From assembly GCF_002099425.1 (NCBI RefSeq), contig NW_018344186.1, positions 186,001 through 250,000 of the forward strand: a stretch of 64,000 nucleotides of DNA. Reading direction: 5' to 3'. Positions 9,752 through 19,024 of this stretch are shown here, in pieces (the stretch's first letter is position 1; the number at the start of each line of letters is the position of its first letter). The notes below the pieces were generated by a model that saw only the letters and a list, made by a program, of their open reading frames with translations, was not told the origin of the DNA and did not search any database. The position numbers were made by a program, and so were the translations under genes. The stretch is from Phascolarctos cinereus (Eukaryota > Chordata > Mammalia > Diprotodontia > Phascolarctidae).

Positions 9752-10107
9752 ATGATGGAAAGAAGGAAAGAAAGAAGGAAGGAAGGGAAGAGGGAAGAAG
9801 GGAAAGAAGAAGGTAAGGAAGGAGGGAAGAGTAAAGGAAGGAGGGAAGGAAGGGAGAAAAGAAGGAAGGAGAGAGGGAGGGAGGGAAGGAAAGATGGCAT
9901 CACAAAGTTACTAAACATTCATTCTATGGCACTAATCTGTGATAACAAGGAAGGAAGGAAAGAAGGAAGGAAGGAAAGAAGGAAGGAAAGAAAGAAGGAA
10001 GGGGAGGGAAGGAAGGAAGGAAGGAAGGAAGGAAGGAAGGAAGGAAGGAAGGAAGGAAGGAAGGAAGGAAGGAAGGAAGGAAGGAAGGAAGGAAGGAAGG
10101 AAGGAAA
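9752..10107. repeat. (GGAA)n purine tract in two blocks
   Basis: Degenerate GGAA/GAAAG sequence at 9752-9895 and a cleaner (GGAA)n at 9946-10107, separated by a 51-bp non-repetitive piece. The plus strand is almost all purine. Lys-Glu-Gly-Arg frames here are artefacts. Confidence 0.95.
9899..9949 (+). repeat. 51-bp local repeat, copy in the purine tract
   Basis: Matches 11488-11538 at 47 of 51 positions, all four differences being transitions; its right half also resembles 9373-9400. The shared core is CATTCTATGGCACTAATC. Confidence 0.85.
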
Positions 10108-10362
10108 CATTTACTAAGCTCATTCCATGTTCCAGCATTGTGCTAAGCCCTTTACAACTATTATCTCATTTGGTCCTCCAAAAAACCTTAAAAGGTAGAG
10201 TGCTATTATTATCACCATTTTGTAGTCAAGTAAATTGAGGTAGATAGAGGTTAAGTGCCTTGCCCAGTGTCACACAGCTAGTAAGTGTCAGAGGAAGGAT
10301 TGAGACCCTTCCAGATTCCAGGTCTGACATTCTGTCCACTGTATGAGCTAGATGCCTCTAGG
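10108..10362 (-). mobile_element. MIR SINE
   Basis: Full reversed MIR: CATTTACTAAGCTCATTCCA, CTTTACAACTATTATCTCAT, GTGCCTTGCCCAGTGTCACA, then a degenerate head to 10362. The purine tract abuts its 3' end. Confidence 0.85.
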
Positions 10363-10550
10363 CACCTTTTGATAGGAAAAAACAGGAGACATCTTAATAG
10401 TCATCTTCCCTAAATCTTCCAAATCCCAGGAACCCCCATGCAAATGTGCAGTAACAACCAGACTCAACAATGGAATGTCATCTTACATAAAGGTTAGGTT
10501 GTTAAATGAACATGTAAAGTAAAAATAATGTATGATGAAAATTAAATTGT

Positions 10551-10700
10551 CTAGGGACAGCTAGGTGTCAGTGGATAGAGCTCTGGCCTTGGAGTCAGAA
10601 GGACCTGAGTTCAAATCCAGCCTCAGGCATTTGACACTTACTAGCTGTGTGACCCTGGGCAAGTCACTTAACCCCAATCGCATAAGCAAAACAAACAAAC
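10551..10700 (+). mobile_element. WSINE1/SINE1_MD-type SINE with perfect TSD
   Basis: Head GGGACAGCTAGGTG, box B GAGTTCAAATCCAGC, body ending GTCACTTAACCCC and an A/AAAC-rich tail. Flanked by the 13-bp duplication AAAATTAAATTGT at 10538-10550 and 10701-10713 with no mismatch, so a relatively young insertion. Confidence 0.92.
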
Positions 10701-10713
10701 AAAATTAAATTGT

Positions 10714-11055
10714 ATATATGTGAGTCCTTCTCATTGTAAGGCTGTCCCTTTTGAGCAGCAAGTAGAAGTTAATAAGCTTTTCTTAGAATGTGTTGCCTTT
10801 GAGAGGCTTGTGTTTACAATTCATGTCTTTCAACCATAAGTGTAATGTTTTTTTTTCAGTTCTCACAAATGCCTTTGCCACTTTTAATTAACTAGAAATG
10901 TCATTACCTTCTTATTCAGATGGAAACTCACTTAAGGGGTAAGTTACTCTACCATAATCCACTGGGCTACCAGGGAAAGATCAAGAGCTGAGCAAGGAGT
11001 TACGTTGTCAGAAATAGCATCTTTCTAATGCTGATGTTAACGATACACAATACAG
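10714..11055. other. No recognised feature
   Basis: AT-rich DNA without a recognisable repeat, frame or site. Confidence 0.4.
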
Positions 11056-11059
11056 CAGC

Positions 11060-11275
11060 TTGCTGGCTTGTCATTGGACCAATGACATCAGGAGGGTGAT
11101 GTCTTGACTTGCACATGAATTGGATTTAAGTGAGGCAGAGCTGTGAGAAGTCCTCAGTCTCACTGTCTCCTCGGGAGTCATTGAAGTCCAGCAGCAAGAC
11201 AAAAGTCAAGATGACTGAGGGTGGCCTGGCATGCAGTGGATGACCTTGGCCTTTGTAAATTAAGGTCTTTGCTTG
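11060..11275 (-). mobile_element. Marsupial repeat ending AAAGGACAA(CAA)n, reversed copy
   Basis: Reverse of the family at 8800: GAATTGGATTTAAGTGAGGC, GTCATTGAAGTCCAGCAGCA and TCAAGATGACTGAGGG. The tail itself is missing. Confidence 0.7.
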
Positions 11276-11460
11276 GACAGCTAGAACACTGGACTTTGAG
11301 TCCCTGTTTTTAAAGCCTACCTCATACACTTAATAGCTTTGGGATGCAAGGTGAGTCATTTAATGTGTCTGGTTCTCATTTTCCTAATCCCTGATATAAG
11401 AAATGGGGATGGACTACATAAGCTCTAAATCTGTGACCCTGTACTCTCATGACCTGGGTT
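11276..11460 (+). mobile_element. MIR3/THER1-type SINE
   Basis: GGACAGCTAGAACACTGGAC head and the diagnostic MIR3 end ATGGACTACATAAGCTCTAA followed by ATCTGTGACCCTG. Confidence 0.75.
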
Positions 11461-11487
11461 GGAAGTGCCAGGCTGGACATTCCTCAC

Positions 11488-11538
11488 ATCACAAAATTGC
11501 TAAACATTCATTCTATGGCACTAATCCGTGATGACAAG
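11488..11538 (+). repeat. 51-bp local repeat, second copy
   Basis: Counterpart of 9899-9949 (see there). It lies in ordinary sequence, not in a microsatellite. Confidence 0.85.
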
Positions 11539-11539
11539 A

Positions 11540-11935
11540 GGTAGGAATTGTTGTGTTGTCCCTGATGCATGGACTGTAGGGTCTCTCCCTTCAAGGGCCA
11601 GCCAGTGGTGTCAGCTTGACCAGAGATGGGAACTGTAGGTGGAGGAAACATTGGATCGTTGTTAAGAAAAAGAAAAGTTAAGGGACTAGAGTTGTAGAAA
11701 ATCCCAGAAACATTTACAGACAGGCCAAGTTTTCTATGAACTCCTGCAGTTCATCTCAGCAGTAGGTACCATGCGGAGGAAGAAAGCAACTGAGGCATTG
11801 ACAGGACATTAGCCATGGAGCCATCTCTTTAAACAAAAGCATATTAGTTAAAAGCAATGAAGTTAAATGCATGTATGATACAATAAAGAGATGGCCTATG
11901 GCAACTGGAAGTGTGCTAGACTCAAAGTCAAAATG
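11540..11935. other. No recognised feature
   Basis: Single-copy-looking sequence; no family or exon recognised. Confidence 0.4.
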
Positions 11936-11939
11936 AATG

Positions 11940-12280
11940 ATGAATAAAAAAGTTTTTATTAAGCCATAACTATGTGCCAAACACTGTCCTAAACACTAGG
12001 TTAAAATTAGAAAAAGTGAGACAGTTCCTGCTCTCAAGAGCAATTCTAACTGGGGTGGGGGATAACAGATTAGAGAAAGTTCAGCCGCCTGGTAGATAGT
12101 AAGGCCTGGAAATCCTATGGGGATGGCTGTTTGGGGAATACCAGGACCCATGGAATCCTTAGCCTCCAAAAGTAGGTCAGATGGGCACATCAAGGATGTA
12201 GAGAAGTGACAGTCAGGGGCAGATAGTAAGGCCTGTTGGTGGTCCACCATATGGGAAGAAATGGAGTTGACATCCAAACT
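11940..12280 (+). repeat. Unclassified old interspersed repeat
   Basis: TTTTTATTAAGCCATAACTA, CCAAACACTGTCCTAAACAC and CAGTTCCTGCTCTCAAGAGC mark the head of the family seen at 2715. The word TAGATAGTAAGGCCT recurs in nearly identical form about 130 bp apart within it. Confidence 0.5.
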
Positions 12281-12424
12281 CTGGGAGCACTCATGGTGCC
12301 ACCTTTGAAGGGGAAAGGGAAGAAGGAAGAATAACTCCAGCAGGGGTGATTCTTCCTACCATCTTCTACCACCCAACTATTCGGAATGGATTCAGGGACT
12401 GCCTGGAATGGGGAAGGAATCAAG

Positions 12425-12615
12425 GGGGAAGACATGGGCCTGCATTTCAGTCCTGGCTGCAGTTGTGACTGGGGATAAGTCACATCTCCTCTCAGGTCCT
12501 CTGTTTGCTCATTCATAAAATGGAGCTAAAGATCATCAGTTTGCACTAGAAAGCCCAGAAGAAAGTTCTTTATAAACCCTGAAGTGCAAGATAAATGTTT
12601 CCTATTATAATTTAT
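12425..12615 (+). mobile_element. MIR SINE
   Basis: GCATTTCAGTCCTGGCTGCA, TTCATAAAATGGAG and AAGTGCAAGATAAATGTTTC follow the MIR order. Confidence 0.65.
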
Positions 12616-12619
12616 GGGC

Positions 12620-13135
12620 TTGTATCTTTTTGAGTTCAGTCAAATTGGGCATTAGTTCATCCCTAATTAGCAACACCCAAAACTTAATGATTTACTTCAC
12701 GGTCTAATCGAAAGCCCATGATTACATTATGTACTATTAGTATCTTTGCTGGTATGAAAACTGGAGGCTATGTACAATGTCAGGGTTCTTTTGGGGCAAG
12801 GATGTCTCCTTTGCCTCAATCCATCACCTCTAAGGTAGGGTGGGTTTCCACAGCATCTTTACTAAAATTAAACATTAGGGGAAAACAAACAGCATGGAGA
12901 AATATTCTGTGTAAACAGGAGGGAAAGCTTTTGCCCTGGAGGAGGTGAGATGAAGCCAGAAGGTGTCTAGAAGAGAAGCAGAGCATCTGTCAAGCCCAGA
13001 ACTTTTAGAAATAAATTCTACGGATGGTGGCTAGCTGCTGATACTACCCTTTAATTATCTTCGATTAATTTTATATATATTTGGTTATACTTTTGTGGAC
13101 ATGTTGTCGCTGCCTCTAACACTCTCTATAGAAGG
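12620..13135. other. No recognised feature
   Basis: About 500 bp of single-copy-looking DNA. An open frame at 12718-12948 has no family resemblance that I can see. Confidence 0.4.
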
Positions 13136-13137
13136 TC

Positions 13138-13255
13138 AGTTTCCTGAGGGTAGGGATTGCTTTGGTTTTGTCTTTGTGTCTCCAGCACTTAGCAAGATGC
13201 CTAGCACATAGTAGATGCTTACTTATTAAATGCTTCTTGATTGATTGACAAAATC
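13138..13255 (+). mobile_element. L2 LINE 3' end
   Basis: CCTGAGGGTAGGGATTGCTT, GTCTCCAGCACTTAGCA, CTAGCACATAGTAGATGCTT and ATTAAATGCTTCTTGATTGA form the canonical L2 terminus. Confidence 0.85.
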
Positions 13256-13470
13256 TTTCCCCTGTTCCCAATCTCTCCTCCCTGATTGGACATTGGTTCA
13301 ACTTTTCTCATAATAAGCAACAACGAAGACTTCATGATTTTTTGGGAAAAAATCTTCCCCAAAATTGCACAAGAAAATATAATTTTATTCTCTGCTACTG
13401 TCATCTAGTCCTAGGACCAAGAAATGATTCAATTTGACTTATCCTATCTGTTCAACTTCATTTCCTGCTA

Positions 13471-13798
13471 CAGTTATCCCTTCCACATCACAACTTTCCC
13501 CATCCTGGTTTCAATATATTGTGGGCTAGCATAAGACATTAAATTGGAATTTTGGGGAGTTTTTCAGAAGCCACAGATGACATATGAAGGCTAGCAGATG
13601 AGACAGAAAAAGAGTTTAGAAACTCAGAAATGCATAAAATATATGTATAGCATTGCATAATATCAACATATTTTATCTTTTAATACCATAACAATTCATA
13701 TTTCTTCTCTGGTATATAGGGCCAAAAATTTTTATATGGATTTTTGAGACCTTGGGGGTGCCATACCCCTAACCCCTGGAACGTGGAAGGGATAACTG
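13471..13798 (+). mobile_element. Tigger-like MITE, copy A
   Basis: 328-bp element with terminal inverted repeats CAGTTATCCCTTCCAC and GTGGAAGGGATAACTG, flanked by TA on both sides. The body matches copies at 27368 (inverted) and 48830. TIR and TA target fit a non-autonomous Tc1/mariner-Tigger element; no transposase remains. Confidence 0.88.
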
Positions 13799-13849
13799 TA
13801 TTTCTCATTATATATTTTCTACTACCAACAGATACTTCAGCTAGGTGGC

Positions 13850-14075
13850 CCAATGCAAAGAGTGTTAGTCCTAGAATCAGGAAGACCTGATTTCAAATTT
13901 GGCCTCAGATACTTACTAGCCATGTGGCCCTGGACAAGTCACTTAACCTCTATTGCCTACTTTCCTCAACTGTAAAATGGGGATCACCTACCCTACAGAG
14001 TCATCATGAGAATCAAGTGAAGTAAAACTAGGCGAAAGTACTGTGCCAGAGTAGGTGCTTAATAAACGTTTATTC
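13850..14075 (+). mobile_element. MIR SINE, near full length
   Basis: GGTGGCCCAATGCAAAGAGT, CTTACTAGCCATGTGGCCCT, TGTAAAATGGGGATCACC and GTAGGTGCTTAATAAACG in MIR order. Confidence 0.85.
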
Positions 14076-14194
14076 CTTCCCTTATTCCCACTATCCAGTG
14101 AATGTGACATCCTTATCTCTACTCTCCCATTCATCTTGAAACATTATCCCCATTTTCCTATAACCCTTCTGGTAGTTCCAATAAATAATAATTT

Positions 14195-14850
14195 CTGGGC
14201 AGCATGGTATAGTAAAAGAGCGTGCTGCTGAGAATAGAGCCATAACTAGGCTAAGGCAGACAGAGCTTTATCTAAGGTTGCCAACATCTAGGAGTGCTCT
14301 TCTTCGGAATGGTCACTTCCTCCCCACTGTGGTAGAGATGACTATCCTGGTGACTGTCATTTTACAGTCCTCTAACAGCGCCCATACCTCACATCATAAG
14401 CCCATTGCTACCATCCCTAGGCTGCCACCCTCAGGGTACCATTACCATAGCACCTATCTCCCAGGCCTTACCTTCTTCCTCCAACCTCAGTAGAGTGTGG
14501 AGAGAAGTAGGGAAAGTACCATTAAGGCTGAACTCTTCGAGTGTCTTTCTCCTAATACAACTGCATCCACAGTTGCTTAGGTCTTGTGCTGCTTTGTTTC
14601 CTCCCCATCACACTTTCTTCTGTTCCACCATTCCACATCCCATACTAATTTGCCCCTGGGGAAAGAATTCCTAGTTGCATCTCTCTCTGGAAGTCAGGAG
14701 GCTTGGCTTTTCATCCCAGCTTCATCCTAATTTTCCATGTGATTTTGAACAAGCCAGAGCACATCTCTGGGTTTCCAATATTCTCTGTAAAATGAGAGGA
14801 GTGGAGATGATTTTTAAGGTTCCATTAGGCTTTGAAATTCTATGACTGGA
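14195..14850 (+). mobile_element. MIR3 SINE, probably split
   Basis: The head at 14199-14225 (GGGCAGCATGGTATAGTAAA) and the body at 14690-14850 (AAGTCAGGAGGCTTGGCTTT, GTAAAATGAGAGGAGTGGAG, TTCTATGACTGG) would make one MIR3 if the 450 bp between them are an insertion. Confidence 0.5.
14239..14689. other. Unidentified block inside a MIR3
   Basis: About 450 bp beginning CCATAACTAGGCTAAGGCAG and rich in pyrimidine towards 14600. No family recognised and no clear target-site duplication or inverted ends. Confidence 0.35.
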
Positions 14851-14954
14851 TTCTATTACCGGCTCTAAAGAATTCTTTTCTCTACCACATATTTTAGTCC
14901 TTGAATATATTCAATTCAGCCTTAAAATATAGTTGAAGGAACAAATGATTTGGA

Positions 14955-15310
14955 ATCAAAAGACTTGGGTTCTAATTTGGGTTCTGCCTTTATTACCTGT
15001 ATGACCTTAGAAAAGATATTTCTTATATTTAATGATTATAGCCTATATCAGATTGCTTGTCCTCTTGAGTGGGGTGGGGGAGGGAAGGAGAAAAAAAATT
15101 TGGAACCCAAAATTTTATAAAAGTGGGTGTTGAAAACTATCTTTACATGTAATTGGGAAAAATAAAATATTATTAAGTGGAAAAAAATAAAGCTTGAAAA
15201 TCTTAGGGTAAAAAAAAGACATTTCTCTGGGCCTCAGTTTCCTCATCTGTAAAATAAGAGACTGAATAACACGAGCACTAAGGCCCCTCCAAGTTTGCAT
15301 TGTTCTCTGG
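14955..15310 (+). mobile_element. MIR3 SINE split by an L1 3' end
   Basis: The body at 14955-15026 (AAGACTTGGGTTCTAATTTG) resumes at 15213 (CTGGGCCTCAGTTTCCTCAT) and ends with GCACTAAGGCCCCTCCAAG. Confidence 0.8.
15027..15212 (+). mobile_element. 5'-truncated L1-type 3' end with TSD
   Basis: AGCCTATATCAGATTGCTTG, a G-rich run, AAATTTGGAACCCAAAATTT, TTACATGTAATTGGGAAA and an A-rich tail. The same 3' end closes the half-L1 elements at 3950 and 5941. AAAGATATTTCT before and AAAGACATTTCT after are the target-site duplication. Confidence 0.8.
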
Positions 15311-15489
15311 TTATTTCACATACATGTCTTACCTCCCAACTAGACTCTTGTCTTATATTCTCAGCAGTGCCCAATATAATGAAAGCCCTGTGAAAGGACT
15401 TGACTTTGGGTTTTGTTGTTGTTTGGGGGGGGAAGGGAGGTGTCTAGAACTAAGATTCAGTTTAGGAAGGAATTCCTAGTATGGAAACC

Positions 15490-15655
15490 CCCAGAGTGAG
15501 GCAGATGGGATGTTGCTCCTAGGTAATTTAGAGCCTTTTAGAGGTTTGCCTGGGGCTTGGAAAGCTTTAGTGATTTGCCCAGGGTCAAAAACTTTGGATG
15601 GATCAGAGGCAGTACTTGGACCCAGGACTTCCTGATTGCATTATACCAGGCTGTA
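15490..15655 (-). mobile_element. MIR-type SINE fragment
   Basis: AGTGATTTGCCCAGGGTCAA and GGACCCAGGACTTCCTGATT are the reversed SINE box region; diverged. Confidence 0.6.
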
Positions 15656-15734
15656 TCTCAGGAGTTCAAGGTGTACTTGTTACAAAGAATTAAAATAACC
15701 AAGGGAGTGGGAGAAATAAAGGAATGTTTTAGTG

Positions 15735-16174
15735 CAGAGATTCTTAAGATTTCAGGGGGTCTGTGAACTCGGATGGGGAAAAAAATACATCTTTATTTTC
15801 ATTAACCTTTAACTGAAATTTAGCATTTCTTTCAATTATTTACAAATGTTATTCTGAGGAATCAATAGGCTTCACCAGATTGTCAAAGGGGTCCACGCAG
15901 GGAGAAGTGCGCTGGAGCCAACTCAAACTTTCATCAGACTAATTGCTAAATTTCACTGGGAGAATTTGCACCTCAAAAATCAGCAAATGCTACAAATCAT
16001 GGCTTGTTTTATTGATTTTCTAAACTTAAGGAAGTGATGGGAAAAATGTCGAAAAGGCAATTAACTGAAAAGTGTGTTGTGGATAATTTTTTTTTTCTTG
16101 ATGCAGCCATTTGTTAAACATTTATCAGTACGCTCTCAGGTCTATGACCCACACAAAAAGGTTAAGAACCCCTG
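15735..16174. mobile_element. hAT-type DNA transposon relic
   Basis: Ends are inverted: CAGAGATTCTTAAGAT on the left and, reversed, CAGGGGTTCTTAACC on the right. Flanking octamers TTTTAGTG (15727-15734) and AGTCAGTG (16175-16182) agree at 5 of 8 positions, as expected for a decayed 8-bp hAT target duplication. Length about 440 bp, with no transposase frame. Confidence 0.78.
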
Positions 16175-16330
16175 AGTCAGTGAGTGAAGGTCCCAGTTCT
16201 TTCTCTTGCTACCTGTATGACCTTGGGTAGGTCACTTAATCTCAGTGGGCTTTAGTTTCCTTATTTTGAAATGACAGAGTTGGATTAGATAGTCTCTTAG
16301 CTCCCTTGTGGCTCCATATCTATGATCTTA
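16175..16330 (+). mobile_element. MIR3 SINE
   Basis: ACCTGTATGACCTTGGGTAG and the diagnostic end GTTGGATTAGATAGTCTCTT. Confidence 0.75.
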
Positions 16331-16419
16331 TAAGATGTGGGTTCAAGGCCTTTGCCTTGTGTGGGAATGCCAGCTGGGAGAGGAAGGCTAAGACTTTTAA
16401 GCTGAAAACTTAAATTGGT

Positions 16420-16800
16420 CCCTGATAAAAGTTAGGCAGCGAGACAATTAAGCAAATTGCCATTTGTAGCAGCTGTTTAATTAGTGATGCTGCACTAAGA
16501 TGACTGAGAAGTGGGAGGGTAAGCAAGTTGCTAATTCCTTTCCTAGGGAGGTGAGGTTGAGTTTTGTGAGCCCCACTCAGCAGAAGCAATAGACTGATGG
16601 GAAGAGAACAGAGGCCAATGCAGGAGGAAAATGAAAGCTCCAGAGGGCATGCAAGACAAGAAAATGGTAAAGAGAGGTGGAGGTCAGGCCTGGGTATATA
16701 TAGGCCTGTACAGGACAGAGCCATCAATCAGCTGTATTATCAAGTAGCTCAGCCTAGACTGAGATGAGGAGAAATCACTGACAAGAGAAGTGTGTCTGGG
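16420..16800. promoter_or_regulatory. Repeat-free island with TATA-like and homeobox-like words
   Basis: No repeat recognised. GCAGCTGTTTAATTAGTGAT joins an E-box and a TAATTA homeodomain core, and GGGTATATATAGG near 16692 resembles a TATA box. No exon is seen downstream, so this is only a candidate regulatory island. Confidence 0.25.
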
Positions 16801-16939
16801 TATATGGAGATAGGTAATGTTGTGAAAACAAATCTTTTCTCTTTTTGGCCTACATCACCATTCTGCCTCAGGCTGGACCTGGGCACAGTAATTTGTTTCT
16901 GTAGCTCTAAGAGGAAAGTGAGTCTTTCTTAGAGCTAGG

Positions 16940-17160
16940 AGGTATCATTAGAGCTCTGAAATTGGAGTAAGGAAGACCTCAGTTCAAAATCTAGCATCAG
17001 ATATTTGATTTCTGTGTGACCCTGGGCAAGTCAAATGAATTTAATATCACTTTCTTCCTCCATAAAATGAGAATAACAATAGGATAAAATAAGCTACTGT
17101 TTGTAAAATGCTGCAATGCTTTATAAATGCTAGCTATTATTATTATAATTATTATAATTA
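16940..17160 (+). mobile_element. MIR SINE, near full length
   Basis: AGGAAGACCTCAGTTCAAAA, GTGTGACCCTGGGCAAGTCA and GCTGCAATGCTTTATAAATG, ending in an (ATT)n tail. Confidence 0.82.
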
Positions 17161-17294
17161 TTATGGGTTTTCATTATATCAGCCATTCATTTATTAATTT
17201 GGGCAATACAAGAGAAAGAGGTTACTTTTATTTTTCTACTCTACAAAGCAGATCAGTCAGCTGTATGTTTTTTATTTTTTTTCTTTTTTTTTTT

Positions 17295-17415
17295 GTGGGG
17301 GTAGGGTCTGAGACTGTGATTTCATCAGTGTAGGGAAATATTCCTCAAGAAATGTTGACCAGCAACCCCTTTTTAACTTAAACGTTTACAGGTGCCTGAG
17401 ACACTGAGAATTTAA
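17295..17415 (-). mobile_element. CORE-SINE, tail half
   Basis: CTGTGATTTCATCAGTGTAG and AGGTGCCTGAGACACTGAGA are the reverse of the long CORE-SINE tail. It stops where the LTR region begins. Confidence 0.7.
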
Positions 17416-17419
17416 TAAG

Positions 17420-18175
17420 AATAATAATAAATTTTCATAAGATGATAAAATACCAATAAGTATGTTAGAAAGGTGGATTTTGGTATTATTTTTTAGATAA
17501 TAGTTCTCAGGATCATAGATATTAGTTTCCAGGATCCACAGCCATAACGGTCCACTAGTTCCCAGGAGTTTTACACCTGTAAACAATTTCCGCTGAGTCT
17601 TTACAGTGACAAGTAAGGATGAGATAACGTAAAAATTTGAGTTAAATCATAACTAACCAGTGTGTCTGCAAAGTGATGAGTTAAGTCATCAGGATATTGT
17701 TACAGTAAATGTAAACTTGTGAAGTTATCGGCAAATTGGCTTCTTTGTTGCTCCCCTATAAACCGGGTGAGCACTGGTCAGTAAAGGGGGATTGGGGGAA
17801 GATGTCAGCTAGGAATGCTATTCAGGCCTTGATCGGGGGAATGCATAAGCTGGAATGTTGTACTACCTCAACTGGCCCCCACTGAGGCTTAGGGGAATGA
17901 GATAGGAGTTGTCCCCCTACATAGAGGTTGTTACCCCATTCTCTCCAGAGCCTGCAAGAAGAGTAATTAGGTGAAGCTGTAGGAGTTGGTGCTCCCATTG
18001 TCAGCAGCCCCACTTAAGAAGAATGAGAATAAATTACTTAACCTGTCATTTTCTCTCCATTCCTGTCCTTCCGGCTGCCCAGATCAAGAGTGAACCTGCT
18101 AGAAGCTGGAGCCCAAAACCTCGAGTAGTGCCTCTATCCCAACAACTGGCATAGTTGGTATCTCCTGGGCAACAA
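17420..18175 (+). mobile_element. Endogenous retrovirus LTR with leader, fossil
   Basis: A block unlike any SINE or LINE here, with LTR order: a CCCCTATAAACC promoter-like word near 17752, an AATAAA signal near 18028, a terminus in CA at 18143-18144, then 2 bases later a TGG-initial stretch (18147 on) that resembles a primer-binding site for a serine tRNA. The left edge is uncertain (about 17420-17600). No gag, pol or env follows; a MIR begins near 18180. An old broken copy reduced to one LTR plus leader. Confidence 0.55.
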
Positions 18176-18179
18176 AGTA

Positions 18180-18440
18180 ATAATAATAAAAACAAATAGC
18201 TAGCATTTATCTAGCACTTTAAGGTTTGCAAAGCACTTTCCACATATAACCTAATTTGACCTTCACAATAACCCTGGGAGGTACTTGTAATTATTAGTCT
18301 CATTTTACAAATGAGGAAACTGAGTCTGGAAGAAGTTAAGTAACTTGCCCAAGATCATGCAGCTAGTTGTATTAGAGGTGAGATTGAACTGTCTTCCTGA
18401 CTTCTAAACTTGGCTTTCTGTTCATTATTTCACATTGTCT
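18180..18440 (-). mobile_element. MIR SINE
   Basis: AGCATTTATCTAGCACTTTA, TTTTACAAATGAGGAAACTG and AACTTGCCCAAGATCATGCA, full-length order in reverse. Confidence 0.85.
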
Positions 18441-18479
18441 CCCAATATAAGAATATTGATATAATATCATTATTATTTC

Positions 18480-18895
18480 CTAGGATCACAGTGAGCTAGA
18501 AAAGACCGTAGATATCATCTAATTCAACTCTCTCATTTAAAGATGAGGAAACTGAGGCCCAGACAAGGAAATTGCCTTGTAGGAGATCCTTGAGTCACCA
18601 TACGGTAGTATCAGGATTCATGCTCATATCCTCTGACTCCAAATAGAGTGGTGTTTCCACTGCTTCATATTCATGTTAATAATAATTACAACTTACATGT
18701 TTATAGCTCTTTAGGATTTTCAAAGCACGTTTACCTGCTTTATCTCACTGGATTCTCACTGCATGTCTGTGCACCATTGGCAAGCCATTTTGCAGATGAG
18801 AAAACTGAGGGTCCAGGTGGGCAAATGATTTAGCTAAGGTCATACAGCTAGTTAGTAAAATGAGGCAGGACTAGAACCCAGCTTTATTGATTGCT
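18480..18895 (-). mobile_element. MIR3 followed by MIR
   Basis: 18480-18665 is a reversed MIR3 (GACCGTAGATATCATCTAAT); 18678-18895 is a reversed MIR (TAGCTCTTTAGGATTTTCAA, GGTCATACAGCTAGTTAGTA). Confidence 0.8.
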
Positions 18896-19024
18896 AATTC
18901 AGCAATGGATTCACAGCAAGATCCACAGCCAGTATTGTTCCTTGTGCTAAATGTGCCTAGTTCCTTCAACCAATCCTTATGTGGCATTATCTGGAGGCCC
19001 TTCGTCTTTCTAATTGCTCTGCTC

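Noticed and set aside
9752-10238. Long Lys-Glu-Gly-Arg-rich open frames on both strands, also at 38565-39268
   Set aside because: Pure translations of (GGAA)n/(TTCC)n microsatellites; every frame stays open because the repeats contain no stop.
10551-10650. tRNA gene-like box B words (GTTCAAATCC) in many places
   Set aside because: All belong to SINE heads; none folds into a complete tRNA with an anticodon arm in the right place.
12718-12948. 76-codon open frame as a small gene
   Set aside because: Isolated, no family resemblance, no evidence beyond absence of stops.
17384-17584. 11-bp inverted repeat GTTTACAGGTG / CACCTGTAAAC suggesting a 200-bp MITE
   Set aside because: The left arm lies inside a CORE-SINE, there is no target-site duplication, and an 11-bp inverted match at this distance is expected by chance in 64 kb.
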